Of a DNA stretch of 38,586 nt, positions 1 through 6,228 are shown piece after piece. Position 1 is the stretch's first letter; every line of letters begins with the position of its first letter. Origin of the DNA: a virus. The notes below the pieces were generated by a model, which was not told the origin of the DNA, searched no databases, and was given only the letters and a program-made list of their open reading frames with translations. The stretch spans positions 1-38,586 of the IMG/VR virus record IMGVR_UViG_3300013119_001005, one strand, 5' to 3'. A program made the translations under genes and the position numbers.

Positions 1-311
1 CTCCTGAGGGTCCCCTCGGGTCAGCTGCAGTTTCAATAGATATACCGAATGCTTATTTCTCGGCCGAATATGGAGAAGATAAAGATTGGTTGGCATTTTG
101 GAAATATCAAAGGGAAATGGATGAAATCAGTCTCCAAGATCTGAGGGATAAATTCAAAGGCACCGAAGATATAATGGATTGCACCCCATGTAATGCTTGT
201 CATGCAACAGGGTTAAAGGAGAATATGGATTACTGGTATGCAATTAGTATTGATCACTTTAAAGAATTCATCGTTTTCTTAGAACAATGTGGGGGATGTG
301 AAATTTATTAG
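1..311 (+). CDS. Hypothetical protein, 5'-truncated by window edge
   Basis: The reading frame is open from base 3 through the left edge, so this is the C-terminal part (about 102 residues) of a longer protein and the apparent internal TTG at 90 is not its start. Visible features are an acidic/aromatic stretch (EYGEDKDWLAFWKYQ) and a small cysteine cluster, CTPCNACHATG, followed by a second CGGC near the C-terminus. This may be a metal site, but no family is recognised. It is followed one base later by a possible tiny ORF and then a membrane protein, all on the plus strand and closely packed, which suggests a small operon of phage accessory genes. Confidence 0.6.
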   Translation, partial: PEGPLGSAAVSIDIPNAYFSAEYGEDKDWLAFWKYQREMDEISLQDLRDKFKGTEDIMDCTPCNACHATGLKENMDYWYAISIDHFKEFIVFLEQCGGCEIY

Positions 312-312
312 T

Positions 313-396
313 ATGGAAATTGGCATTAAGAATGTTCTTGATGATATTAAAAGACAACATGACAAACAACAATTAAAGATTTGGGGGTGTAAATGA
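313..396 (+). CDS. Possible 27-residue ORF coupled to the next gene
   Basis: An ATG one base after the preceding stop opens a 27-codon frame (MEIGIKNVLDDIKRQHDKQQ and so on), whose TGA overlaps the ATG of the next gene as ATGA. The tight head-to-tail arrangement suggests translational coupling. There is no clear ribosome-binding site and no family match, so it could also be chance. Confidence 0.3.
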   Translation: MEIGIKNVLDDIKRQHDKQQLKIWGCK

Positions 397-590
397 TACT
401 ATTTTCAATATGGTTTAAAGTAGGCTTAGTAATATTAGGAATTCTAATGGGTATATGGATGCTAACTTGGATTCCGAATTCTCTGCTAAGACAAAAAGGT
501 AAAGATACAATAGATGACAGTTTCTTGATCGCGATGATAATATCGTGCGCAATGATCATTATAATAATGAAAGCTTTATCGCTTATCTGA
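393..590 (+). CDS. Small two-helix membrane protein
   Basis: The 65-residue product has two strongly hydrophobic segments (about residues 1-26 and 44-63) separated by a charged loop (RQKGKDTIDD), so it is probably an inner-membrane hairpin protein. A G-rich stretch (GGGGGTG, about 383-389) just upstream can serve as ribosome-binding site, and the ATG overlaps the preceding short ORF. Phages use such proteins for superinfection exclusion, lysis control or other membrane effects, but nothing here identifies which. A minus-strand ORF over the same bases is treated as a shadow. Confidence 0.55.
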   Translation: MILFSIWFKVGLVILGILMGIWMLTWIPNSLLRQKGKDTIDDSFLIAMIISCAMIIIIMKALSLI

Positions 591-606
591 ACAATATTGG
601 ATTCAC

Positions 607-638
607 TTGTTGTAAATTATAACCGTTGGAAACAACAA
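607..638 (+). promoter_or_regulatory. 5'-UTR hairpin with TTGTTG/CAACAA arms
   Basis: TTGTTG (607-612) can pair with CAACAA (633-638), about 20 bases before the AAAGGAG of the gene starting at 668. The same AACAA/TTGTT arms are found before the genes at 1803, 2572 and 3799, so it is probably a member of that leader family. Its stem is short and the call is tentative. Confidence 0.35.
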
Positions 639-667
639 TTAACAATAATAAAATAAAGGAGATTGTT

Positions 668-1009
668 ATGAGTAAGAAAACAAAGAAGGAAGCTAACCAA
701 GTTCAAGTTGTAAAAGAGACAACTGAATTACCAGCTTCAATGGAAACAAAAGAAACAAAAGAAACAAAAGCTAAGAAAGAAACAAAGATTTCTTTGAAAC
801 AACGCGTAAAAGATTTCTTAGTTTCTAAAGGCTCAGAAGGAGCAACAGTTATTGAAGTTGCTACCGCATTGAATATGATTGATAAGGAAACCGATAAGGT
901 AGAACGCTTTAAGGTTACTAAAAAGCTAAGAGTATTATGCAGGAATACTACGGGCGGCGCATCACCTGTTAGGAACGGGCAGAACGCTGTATATATTTAC
1001 AAAGACTAA
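668..1009 (+). CDS. Lysine-rich protein with C-terminal winged-helix-like domain
   Basis: Start chosen at 668 because AAAGGAG (about 656-662) lies at good spacing; an in-frame upstream ATG at 626 has no such site. The 113-residue product has a low-complexity, Lys/Glu/Thr-rich N-terminus (three ETK-type repeats around residues 30-45). About 70 residues follow (SLKQRVKDFLVSKGSEGATV, then IEVATALNM and a Lys/Arg-rich strand) whose helix-turn-helix pattern and terminal VYIYKD strand resemble a winged helix. DNA binding is inferred from this pattern only. It ends a transcription unit: a hairpin terminator follows about 80 bases downstream. Confidence 0.55.
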   Translation: MSKKTKKEANQVQVVKETTELPASMETKETKETKAKKETKISLKQRVKDFLVSKGSEGATVIEVATALNMIDKETDKVERFKVTKKLRVLCRNTTGGASPVRNGQNAVYIYKD

Positions 1010-1088
1010 TGTATTGTGGAATGGGTTTTAACCTTCCTAATACTAATAATCATATTATTTGAAATAATACTACACGACTCTTGATACT

Positions 1089-1125
1089 AAAAGGGCTTTC
1101 TAATAAAGATTGCCCTTTTCTTTTC
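1089..1125 (+). terminator. Rho-independent terminator
   Basis: AAAAGGGC (1089-1096) pairs with GCCCTTTT (1112-1119) across a 15-base loop and is followed by a pyrimidine/T-rich tail. It lies 80 bases after the preceding gene. Confidence 0.75.
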
Positions 1126-1717
1126 TCTACTACTATATCACTCTAACTATACTATATTATAATCTAAACTCCTATACTCTATATAGAAAACTCTACTCTT
1201 ACTATAGATACTCCCAATAAGAATCTATGCGATAAGTATCTTCTGACGATCTCTCATATTTTTATTGATAATAGTAATCATTACTACTTATTATTCACTC
1301 CTACATCTGTCTAGTATATCTTTTTCGAAAACTCAGACTATATTCTTCATATTATGCCTATTACTTCTTTCCTTCAAAACACTCTGAGTTTTCACCAAAA
1401 ATTAATCCTGTTAGAATTGTTAGAGTTTTTCGTTACCCGCACAATGGTAAACTAAATCCAAATATTACAGTATAAGCGTTGAGGCAGATATTATCCAAAA
1501 TTACCCTCCTGTTAGAATTGTTCGAGATTACACCCTGTTTAACCCCGTTTAAACCTATCCTCACTTTCACCCTTTTCACTCGCACGATATTACTATCGGA
1601 CGATCCTGCGAACGCACTGGAGAAATTGTGGGATTAAGTGGGGCACGATATTAACTCTGCCGGCTTGACTTTACTTTCACTCGCTCCCCCGGTACGCTCG
1701 GAAGGATAGATAAACTG
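1126..1717. other. Gene-poor, repeat-containing spacer
   Basis: No credible gene is seen in this stretch. The first part is AT-rich with many CTATACT-like words. An inverted repeat, GAAAACTCAGA (about 1328-1338) with TCTGAGTTTTC (about 1383-1393), could form an 11-bp stem. A 19-base near-perfect direct repeat beginning CCTGTTAGAATTGTT is at 1407-1425 and 1508-1526, and GCACGATATTA occurs at 1582-1592 and 1643-1653. GC-rich islands (about 1590-1700) stand out from the AT-rich surroundings. It may hold promoters, protein-binding sites or a non-coding RNA; none can be proved from sequence alone. Confidence 0.5.
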
Positions 1718-1771
1718 AATAACAATGGAAAAAATAATTGTAAATTTAATTGTTATTGAAATAATAACAAT
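1718..1771 (+). promoter_or_regulatory. 5'-UTR element with two mutually exclusive hairpins
   Basis: AATAACAAT (1718-1726) is perfectly complementary to ATTGTTATT (1749-1757). The latter is also perfectly complementary to a second AATAACAAT at 1763-1771, with the 5-base loop GAAAT. The middle arm can pair with only one partner at a time, a layout typical of attenuators or RNA switches. The element ends about 20 bases before the ribosome-binding site of the gene at 1803. Confidence 0.5.
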
Positions 1772-1802
1772 CAATAAAAAAACAAAATAGAAAGGAATGT
1801 GT

Positions 1803-2216
1803 ATGGAAGTTTTATTTAAAGATGTGATTGATTATTTCAAAGAGAATCCTAGAGTGTTTGAGTTATCATCAATGATTCCGGATGTTGGTATATTAGCATC
1901 GCGAGATCCGAGAGAATGGATATTGGATGCTGACCAGGGTTGTTTAGATTTTTTGTTCAGTGAATATGTTAAGATTAATGATACAGGTGATGGGGTTATT
2001 GTTGAGAAACCGGAGTTTATTAGTGTTTGGTGTGGTAGATCAGATGATTTAACAGCTTGGGTTTGTAGGAGTTATGATGAAGAATGTCACCCTTGGGAAG
2101 AGAATGCTTGGGATCATTTTGGATTGTCTGGTGATGATGCGGTTGATTACAATGGGGGATACTTGGATATGTTTGTTGGGTTGATTGCGACTTACGTTGT
2201 GCACAATCGGAAATAA
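1803..2216 (+). CDS. Hypothetical acidic protein
   Basis: Start 1803 is preferred over the ATG at 1797 because AAAGG (1791-1795) is only one base from the latter but seven from 1803. The 137-residue product is acidic and Trp/Cys-containing (SVWCGRSDDLTAWVCRSYDE; WEENAWDHFG), consistent with a small soluble globular protein. I recognise no family. It is a monocistronic unit: a structured leader lies upstream and a terminator-like hairpin at 2371-2400 lies downstream. Confidence 0.6.
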   Translation: MEVLFKDVIDYFKENPRVFELSSMIPDVGILASRDPREWILDADQGCLDFLFSEYVKINDTGDGVIVEKPEFISVWCGRSDDLTAWVCRSYDEECHPWEENAWDHFGLSGDDAVDYNGGYLDMFVGLIATYVVHNRK

Positions 2217-2370
2217 CTGAACAGTATAGAGGAGAGAGATTAAATAGGACAAATGTGATATATTATTGAGATTAGAAATTAATATTGTGATTAGATTGTG
2301 GGAATTAATGTGATATATTGTGGGATCGGTAGGACGGACACGTAGTTAATTCGATAGAACAAATGTGTTT

Positions 2371-2405
2371 GAAAGAAGAGAACTATTTTTCTCTTCTTTC
2401 TCTCC
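2371..2405 (+). terminator. Hairpin terminator, A/G-rich stem
   Basis: GAAAGAAGAGAA (2371-2382) is perfectly complementary to TTCTCTTCTTTC (2389-2400) around a 6-base loop, and the right arm runs into a pyrimidine tract. It lies about 155 bases after the gene ending at 2216 and just before the next promoter/leader module. The 154-base gap contains only AT-rich sequence with a repeated GTGATATATT word. Confidence 0.6.
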
Positions 2406-2439
2406 CTCCCCAGGGGGTACGGTGTGCATGATCGAACAA

Positions 2440-2534
2440 TTCTTACAGCGACCTGAATAAAAGTGTGTTTGGACTGAGTGAATAACAAGGGAAAATTTGT
2501 TTGTAAATTTAGGTGTTGTTTGAATGAAACAACA
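2440..2534 (+). promoter_or_regulatory. Promoter/leader module, copy A (CTTACAGCGAC box plus hairpins)
   Basis: The 81 bases at 2440-2520 match 3692-3772 at 70 of 81 positions with no gaps. Both begin with TTCTTACAGCGAC and both end in a hairpin region with AACAA and TTGTT arms enclosing AAATTT-GTTTGT-AAATTT. The middle 5-7 bases diverge, as expected for a spacer. In this copy TGTTGTTT (2514-2521) can also pair with AAACAACA (2527-2534), an alternative hairpin like that at 1749-1771. A CCCAGGGG word and a GCATGA word lie upstream of both copies. I infer a promoter plus structured 5'-UTR. Confidence 0.6.
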
Positions 2535-2571
2535 AAGGGTAATTTTAATCAAAAATAGAAAGGATCACACG

Positions 2572-3102
2572 ATGAATAAGTTACACCCATTAGTAGAAAG
2601 AATAGACAACCACATATCTTTGTATATCACTGATATACACCAGGAATATATAGTTCCCGGCGATAGTCTCGATATGGAAGTATATAACTACTTCCAACTA
2701 GACGAAGCTTTTGGAATATATTTTGATATTTTGGAACCTAATCTTTCTAAACAAGAGAAAAAGAAACGCTCCGAACAAATTGACAAAGTTGTTAAAAAAG
2801 TCTTCAGTACACTTGCTCGAGATAAGGTTCTCGAATGTGAAAGAGACGACGGACACTTCGGTACAGTTCATAAATACACTCTACATATAGAGGCTATAGA
2901 TAATTTTCTTTTCGGATTTGAAAAGGAACTAAACTTTGTCATACCGAATGCTAGCGGAGACGATGATATATACGATTACATGCCGAACTATGTAAATATG
3001 TTTAGGCAGTGTTGTATCTTACTAGGACAACCGGAACGCTATAATATGTTGATGAAGAAATTCCCTCCTGTTGACGAAGAGTATTATTTTAATAAAGCAT
3101 AA
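2572..3102 (+). CDS. Hypothetical protein
   Basis: Start 2572 is placed after AAAGGA (2559-2564) at 7-base spacing; an upstream in-frame ATG at 2524 lies inside the leader hairpin and has no binding site. The 176-residue product is mostly polar and helical-looking, with a charged middle (EKKKRSEQIDKVVKKVFSTL) and an acidic, aromatic C-terminal part. No domain is recognised. It shares a transcript with the gene at 3117, 14 bases downstream, and is probably controlled by the module at 2440-2534. Confidence 0.65.
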   Translation: MNKLHPLVERIDNHISLYITDIHQEYIVPGDSLDMEVYNYFQLDEAFGIYFDILEPNLSKQEKKKRSEQIDKVVKKVFSTLARDKVLECERDDGHFGTVHKYTLHIEAIDNFLFGFEKELNFVIPNASGDDDIYDYMPNYVNMFRQCCILLGQPERYNMLMKKFPPVDEEYYFNKA

Positions 3103-3116
3103 GAAAGGACACACTA

Positions 3117-3509
3117 ATGAAATATCACGAAAAATTCATTGAATTCACAGAAGGACTAAAAGATTCCCGAAAATTTCGATTTAAGGGATTAGACGGTCAG
3201 TCAGACACTTACGATAGTAACGGTGATGAACAATTTCCAACTAAATTTCATAAAGAGGGTTTTACTCTAGATTTCACAGTTGAGAAATCAAATGCTCTCT
3301 GTGTTAGGGCGAAAATTGGTTCTTCGAAACCTGGTGACCTATCCAATGCTCGCTTTAAGGTCTTTGAATCATTAGAAAATCTCCTCTGGGTGGGTTATCA
3401 AGATGGTCAGAATAACGATCCTTGTTCGTTCACTTATGATTTGGACACTCAACATTTGGGCGACGACTATTGGATATTCACCGTTCTTTGCACAGATTAC
3501 TTTTCCTAG
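3117..3509 (+). CDS. Hypothetical protein, probable beta-rich
   Basis: A GAAAGGAC ribosome-binding site precedes the ATG, 14 bases after the upstream stop, so this is the second gene of a two-gene operon. The 130-residue product has alternating hydrophobic/polar strands (KFHKEGFTLDFTVEKSNALC; WIFTVLCTDYFS) and many Asp/Gly turns, suggesting a beta-sandwich-like fold. I do not recognise the family. A strong terminator starts 70 bases after the stop. Confidence 0.6.
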   Translation: MKYHEKFIEFTEGLKDSRKFRFKGLDGQSDTYDSNGDEQFPTKFHKEGFTLDFTVEKSNALCVRAKIGSSKPGDLSNARFKVFESLENLLWVGYQDGQNNDPCSFTYDLDTQHLGDDYWIFTVLCTDYFS

Positions 3510-3579
3510 TGGAGATTGTACTCACGGTATTAATAATCACAGGAATTGCACTTGAAATCATATTACACGATTAATTACT

Positions 3580-3623
3580 ATCGGGCCTGTTTGATCCTTT
3601 CTAACAGGCCCGATTTCTTTTTC
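3580..3623 (+). terminator. Strong rho-independent terminator
   Basis: ATCGGGCCTGTT (3580-3591) is perfectly complementary to AACAGGCCCGAT (3603-3614) and is followed by TTCTTTTTC. The right arm and its flank (TTTCTAACAGGCCCGA) recur in the terminator at 4775-4809, so the two share ancestry. Confidence 0.85.
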
Positions 3624-3691
3624 GGTACTAACAGGCACTCCCCCAGGGGACTCGCAAGAGTGCATGAATAGTATAGAGAGAACTCATAGAA

Positions 3692-3772
3692 TTCTTACAG
3701 CGACTTTTCAAAAAGTGAGTTTAGAATGTGTGAACAACAAGGGAAAATTTGTTTGTAAATTTAAGTGTTGTT
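3692..3772 (+). promoter_or_regulatory. Promoter/leader module, copy B
   Basis: This is the second copy of the 81-bp module (see 2440-2534): TTCTTACAGCGAC at 3692-3704, and a TAGAAT word at about 3722-3727 that could act as a -10. AACAAC (3733-3738) can pair with GTTGTT (3767-3772) around AAATTT-GTTTGT-AAATTT. Unlike copies at 1718 and 2440, it lacks the downstream third arm, so only one hairpin can form. It feeds the three-gene operon starting at 3799. Confidence 0.6.
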
Positions 3773-3798
3773 AAAATAAAAGAAGGGAATATAACAAT

Positions 3799-4047
3799 AT
3801 GAGAATTCAAAGTAATTTAAGATCAAGACAAAATATTATTGCAAGGACAAAAACAAAAAGTGTTTTTCGAAAAATCGATAAAGACGGACTACACTGGCGA
3901 ATAACAAAAGTCGGTTCACAAATAATCGAAAAGGTTCAAGTAAAACCGAACAATGTAATTCAAAGAGATTCTTTCGATAAAAAGATGAAAAAGAAAGGAT
4001 TCGAAAAAGTAAACGGTCATTGGCAATTAAAGAAAGGAACGAAATAA
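3799..4047 (+). CDS. Hypothetical basic protein
   Basis: AGAAGGGA (3780-3787) precedes the ATG. The 82-residue product is strongly basic (RSRQNIIARTKTKSVFRKID; DKKMKKKGFEKVNGHWQLKK), which suggests nucleic-acid or membrane binding, but it matches no family I know. Its TAA overlaps the next ATG by one base (TAATG), so it is coupled to the following gene as the first of three genes in an operon. Minus-strand ORFs over this segment are shadows. Confidence 0.6.
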   Translation: MRIQSNLRSRQNIIARTKTKSVFRKIDKDGLHWRITKVGSQIIEKVQVKPNNVIQRDSFDKKMKKKGFEKVNGHWQLKKGTK

Positions 4048-4334
4048 TGAAAAAAATCATTTCACAACAAATGGCAGAAAACTCTAGTATCAAGGACATC
4101 ACAGTTTATCTCGAGGGTTCAGGAGATCCATCGAAAGAACATCAGATTGTTGCAGTCGAAATTTGTGATAACGGTCACATAAAGACCATCGGAAACGAAA
4201 GAATCGTTAAAGAGTATAAACGTGCTCAAAGAGAACTTTACGAGGGAAAAGAAATTCCGGAAGAAATTCGAGAAAGATACTTTTCTGGAGAAGATCATCT
4301 AAAATATAGAAAGGAACATTCTAATGAAAACTAA
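4047..4334 (+). CDS. Hypothetical protein
   Basis: The ATG at 4047 overlaps the previous stop (TAATG) and has AAAGGAA upstream; a longer frame from 4020 would begin inside the upstream gene and is not preferred. The 95-residue product has a strand-like N-terminal half (DITVYLEGSG; HQIVAVEICDNGHIKTIGNE) and a charged helical C-terminus. No family is recognised. It overlaps the next gene by 11 bases. Confidence 0.6.
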   Translation: MKKIISQQMAENSSIKDITVYLEGSGDPSKEHQIVAVEICDNGHIKTIGNERIVKEYKRAQRELYEGKEIPEEIRERYFSGEDHLKYRKEHSNEN

Positions 4335-4752
4335 TAAACCCATCAAAAAGAATCGCATAGTACGGTTGTTAGAATTCAGAAAAGAAGTTCTAAAAATTAA
4401 TTCAGCAACTCTAAAGGAACTCTATCATCTTCAAGAGGATTACGCAATCTTCTATAATAAGATCACATCTCAGATTAGAGACAGAGTTCTAAGAGAACAT
4501 CATTATCCTCTCGAGGAATGGATAGAAGTACTCCGATGTAGTTCTTCTTTCTGGTTTGGACCAGGCGAAAAAGAAGAACGAATAAATAATGCTATTAAAG
4601 CTGGAATTAGAGACGAACTAGGTTTTCTTCCTCCTCAAAGGCTTGAGTCTTATAATCTCTTCAGCGGTCAAGTCTCTTCTCTAATAAGAAAGAAAGATCC
4701 TCGGATCGGAAGAGTTAAAGACGATAAGTACTATCGCTACTTTCTAAAATAG
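4324..4752 (+). CDS. Hypothetical helical protein
   Basis: AAGGAA (4311-4316) lies 7 bases before the ATG. The 142-residue product is basic and appears mainly alpha-helical (RLLEFRKEVLKINSATLKEL; HLQEDYAIFYNKITSQIRDR). No recognised motif. It is the last gene of the operon beginning at 3799 and is followed 22 bases later by a hairpin terminator. Confidence 0.6.
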   Translation: MKTNKPIKKNRIVRLLEFRKEVLKINSATLKELYHLQEDYAIFYNKITSQIRDRVLREHHYPLEEWIEVLRCSSSFWFGPGEKEERINNAIKAGIRDELGFLPPQRLESYNLFSGQVSSLIRKKDPRIGRVKDDKYYRYFLK

Positions 4753-4774
4753 TTTAACAACGAATAGTCGACTA

Positions 4775-4815
4775 CGGGCTTGTTAGTTCCTTTCTTTCTA
4801 ACAGGCCCGACTTTA
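4775..4815 (+). terminator. Hairpin terminator related to 3580-3623
   Basis: CGGGCTTGTTAG (4775-4786) pairs with CTAACAGGCCCG (4798-4809) with one G-T wobble, then ACTTTAC. The U-tract is weak. The right arm is near-identical to that of the terminator at 3603-3614, indicating duplication. Confidence 0.65.
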
Positions 4816-4879
4816 CATTCTCGCGATAATCCTTCGAGATTGCGTACCTACTAGAGGACCATCGAAAACTCTTACAAAT

Positions 4880-4891
4880 CTTACAGCGACC
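4880..4891 (+). repeat. CTTACAGCGACC box without the downstream hairpin
   Basis: The twelve bases match the boxes at 2440 and 3692, but the downstream leader is absent. About 15 bases downstream lies TCTCCTGTTA, which also follows (with different spacing) the inverted copy at 6393-6406. No plus-strand gene follows for over 1 kb, so this copy may be a protein-binding site rather than a promoter. Confidence 0.45.
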
Positions 4892-4998
4892 TTCACTTTC
4901 TCCTGTTATCATATTAAAATTACCAATCTTTCCATAAATCACTCCTATCAAAAAATTGCAATACAACACCCTATAACGACAAAAAATTACCGACATCT

Positions 4999-5135
4999 CC
5001 ATAGGACTCGCAACTACACTCACAAATCGAACACCCATTATATATTAAAAATTATATATATTAAAAAATTATATATTGATATTTTTGAAAAATTATTAAC
5101 AACCCCATAGGACACGCAACCCCATAGGACACGCA
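4999..5135. other. Iteron-like repeats flanking an AT-rich tract; possible replication origin
   Basis: The 17-mer ACCCCATAGGACACGCA is present twice in exact tandem (5102-5118, 5119-5135), and a degenerate copy, CCATAGGACTCGCAAC, is at 4999-5014. Between them, about 5037-5100 is almost pure A/T with three TTATATATTAAA-like words. Repeats beside an easily melted AT tract are typical of iteron origins, but operators could look the same. No initiator gene is recognised in the window. Confidence 0.4.
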
Positions 5136-5153
5136 AAAAAAATTTTGCAAAAA

Positions 5154-5195
5154 AAAGTTATGGGTATTTCCATTACTGAAAATACCCATAACTTT
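5154..5195 (-). terminator. Leftward terminator of the minus-strand cassette
   Basis: AAAGTTATGGGTATTT (5154-5169) is perfectly complementary to AAATACCCATAACTTT (5180-5195), a 16-bp stem with a 10-base loop. Read on the minus strand it is followed by a run of T (complement of the A-run at about 5149-5156), while the plus-strand side has no T-run. It therefore terminates transcription arriving from the genes at 5279-5922. Confidence 0.85.
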
Positions 5196-5278
5196 AAAGA
5201 GGTTTATTTTAGTTTATTCGTTAAGAATGCTATAAAATACAAAACACCATAATAAAACCAGTATGATTTCATAACCAC

Positions 5279-5524
5279 TCATCTTCTAATACCTCTGATT
5301 TCGTCATCCAATAAATCGTTTACAGAATTTACAATTCTGTTCCGTGAGTACGGTTTGCCTAATATGTGGTATTTTCTAATGTCGTTCTTTAATCTTAAAT
5401 AACATTTAAAAAATGATGTGAAATTTCGGTTAGAAATTTCATTAGGCAATTTGACAGTTAAGTCCGATGGATTCATATGAATCCATCGGACTTTTAACCA
5501 ATTCAGAATCAGTTTCTTGTTCAT
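5279..5524 (-). CDS. Hypothetical basic protein of leftward cassette
   Basis: The 81-residue basic product (starts MNKKLILNWLKVRWIHMNPS) begins with an ATG that overlaps the stop of the upstream gene as ATGA, so the two are translationally coupled. No family is recognised; the Lys/Arg/Asn-rich helical C-terminal half could bind nucleic acid. A 36-bp perfect palindrome lies within its early codons (5460-5495), which is unusual in coding DNA and could form a hairpin in its mRNA. It ends 84 bases before the leftward terminator. Confidence 0.55.
   Translation of the reverse strand: MNKKLILNWLKVRWIHMNPSDLTVKLPNEISNRNFTSFFKCYLRLKNDIRKYHILGKPYSRNRIVNSVNDLLDDEIRGIRR
5460..5495. repeat. 36-bp perfect palindrome inside a gene
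   Basis: Bases 5460-5495 equal their own reverse complement without interruption, centred on CATATG (half-site AAGTCCGATGGATTCAT). It falls in early codons of the leftward 81-residue gene. There is no T-run on either strand, so it is not an ordinary terminator. Possible roles are a binding site for a dimeric protein, an mRNA hairpin or a DNA-processing site. Confidence 0.85.
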
Positions 5525-5922
5525 TTAATCAATTTCATCAACATTTGTTGGGAACTGATTTGAAAACTTATTCCCTTTGTGTTACAATCACCAAATTTTT
5601 CTCTAATGATAGACAATCTACAATTTTCTAAATCGTCAATCCTTTGTAAATTGGAATTGTAATAGGTTTCGTGATGTGGTGTCGAAAACTTATTCTTGGT
5701 GAATTTTTGCAATGAAGCTCTTGCAGGTTTGCAAATATCCGCATCATACTTATCTACATTGTTTATCAAACCCAGCTCAACTGAATATTGAGCATAAGAC
5801 AAATGTATCTTCACCGATGAATCACTTAATTTAATCGGCTTGTCAGTATATTTTAAAGCTATTACCAATAGCTCTTTAACCGACAATTTACCTGTTCCTG
5901 TAGTTTCTCTATGTATCTTCAT
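5521..5922 (-). CDS. Hypothetical protein, first gene of leftward cassette
   Basis: Start chosen at 5922 (MKIHRETTGTGKLSVKELLV) because AGAAGGGAAA (complement of 5931-5940) lies about 8-10 bases upstream; a longer frame from 5985 lacks one. The 133-residue product has a helical start (SVKELLVIALKYTDKPIKLS) and a basic, polar C-terminal half. I do not recognise a family; a small regulator or nucleic-acid-binding protein is possible. With the 81-residue gene it forms the only leftward unit in the window, with its own promoter and terminator, the usual layout of a phage moron. Confidence 0.55.
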   Translation of the reverse strand: MKIHRETTGTGKLSVKELLVIALKYTDKPIKLSDSSVKIHLSYAQYSVELGLINNVDKYDADICKPARASLQKFTKNKFSTPHHETYYNSNLQRIDDLENCRLSIIREKFGDCNTKGISFQISSQQMLMKLIK

Positions 5923-6056
5923 TTTATTATTTTCCCTTCTTTTATTATTCCTATTGTAATCTACAACCAAGTAAATTACAACCATTAAAATTTAATTGAA
6001 TTTATCTACCTTGAATAGTATTCACAACTAAATTTTTCTCTCTTGTTCCAAATTTG

Positions 6057-6086
6057 ATTTTATCGGGAATTTTTGAGGATTGTCAA
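6057..6086 (-). promoter_or_regulatory. Sigma70-type promoter for the leftward cassette
   Basis: On the minus strand, TTGACA (complement of 6081-6086) is followed after 18 bases by TAAAAT (complement of 6057-6062). This is a near-consensus housekeeping promoter giving a leader of about 125 bases ahead of the gene at 5922. The leader contains TTGTAAT and ATTACAA arms that can pair. Use of a host-type promoter would allow expression independent of the phage programme. Confidence 0.65.
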
Positions 6087-6213
6087 ATTTACCGAAATTT
6101 AACGACTTAAAACCAAATTCACAATTTCAAAAAACAGTAGGATTCCCGACCCCTAAATATAGGTCTGTTTTAATAATAAAACATAGGAATCAATTTTTTC
6201 AAAAAATTTTTTA

Positions 6214-6228
6214 GAGGGATTATCCCTC
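6214..6228. other. Small GC hairpin in divergent control region
   Basis: GAGGGA (6214-6219) pairs with TCCCTC (6223-6228) around TTA, next to A/T runs. The region 5923-6315 contains this hairpin, the leftward promoter and otherwise AT-rich sequence without a convincing gene. It may be a weak terminator or an operator. Confidence 0.35.

Noticed and set aside
347-559. Minus-strand ORF of 70 codons
   Set aside because: It lies opposite the membrane-protein gene, has no ribosome-binding site and reflects the AT-rich complementary strand.
1010-1796. tRNA genes in the gene-poor spacer
   Set aside because: No cloverleaf with GGTTCRA-type T-arm and matching acceptor stem could be built from the visible sequence.
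2291-2552. Two overlapping minus-strand ORFs of 65-68 codons
   Set aside because: They run through a terminator hairpin and the promoter/leader module, which explain the conserved sequence better than coding.
3836-4102. Minus-strand ORF of 88 codons
   Set aside because: It is antisense to two coupled genes with good starts and its protein is low-complexity Leu/Ser/Phe-rich, as expected for a shadow.
4772-5038. Minus-strand ORF of 88 codons
   Set aside because: It spans the hairpin terminator and the CTTACAGCGACC box and has no convincing ribosome-binding site or recognisable domain.
5102-5135. CRISPR-like repeat
   Set aside because: Two 17-mers sit in direct tandem without spacers, and no cas genes are present; an iteron or operator is more likely.
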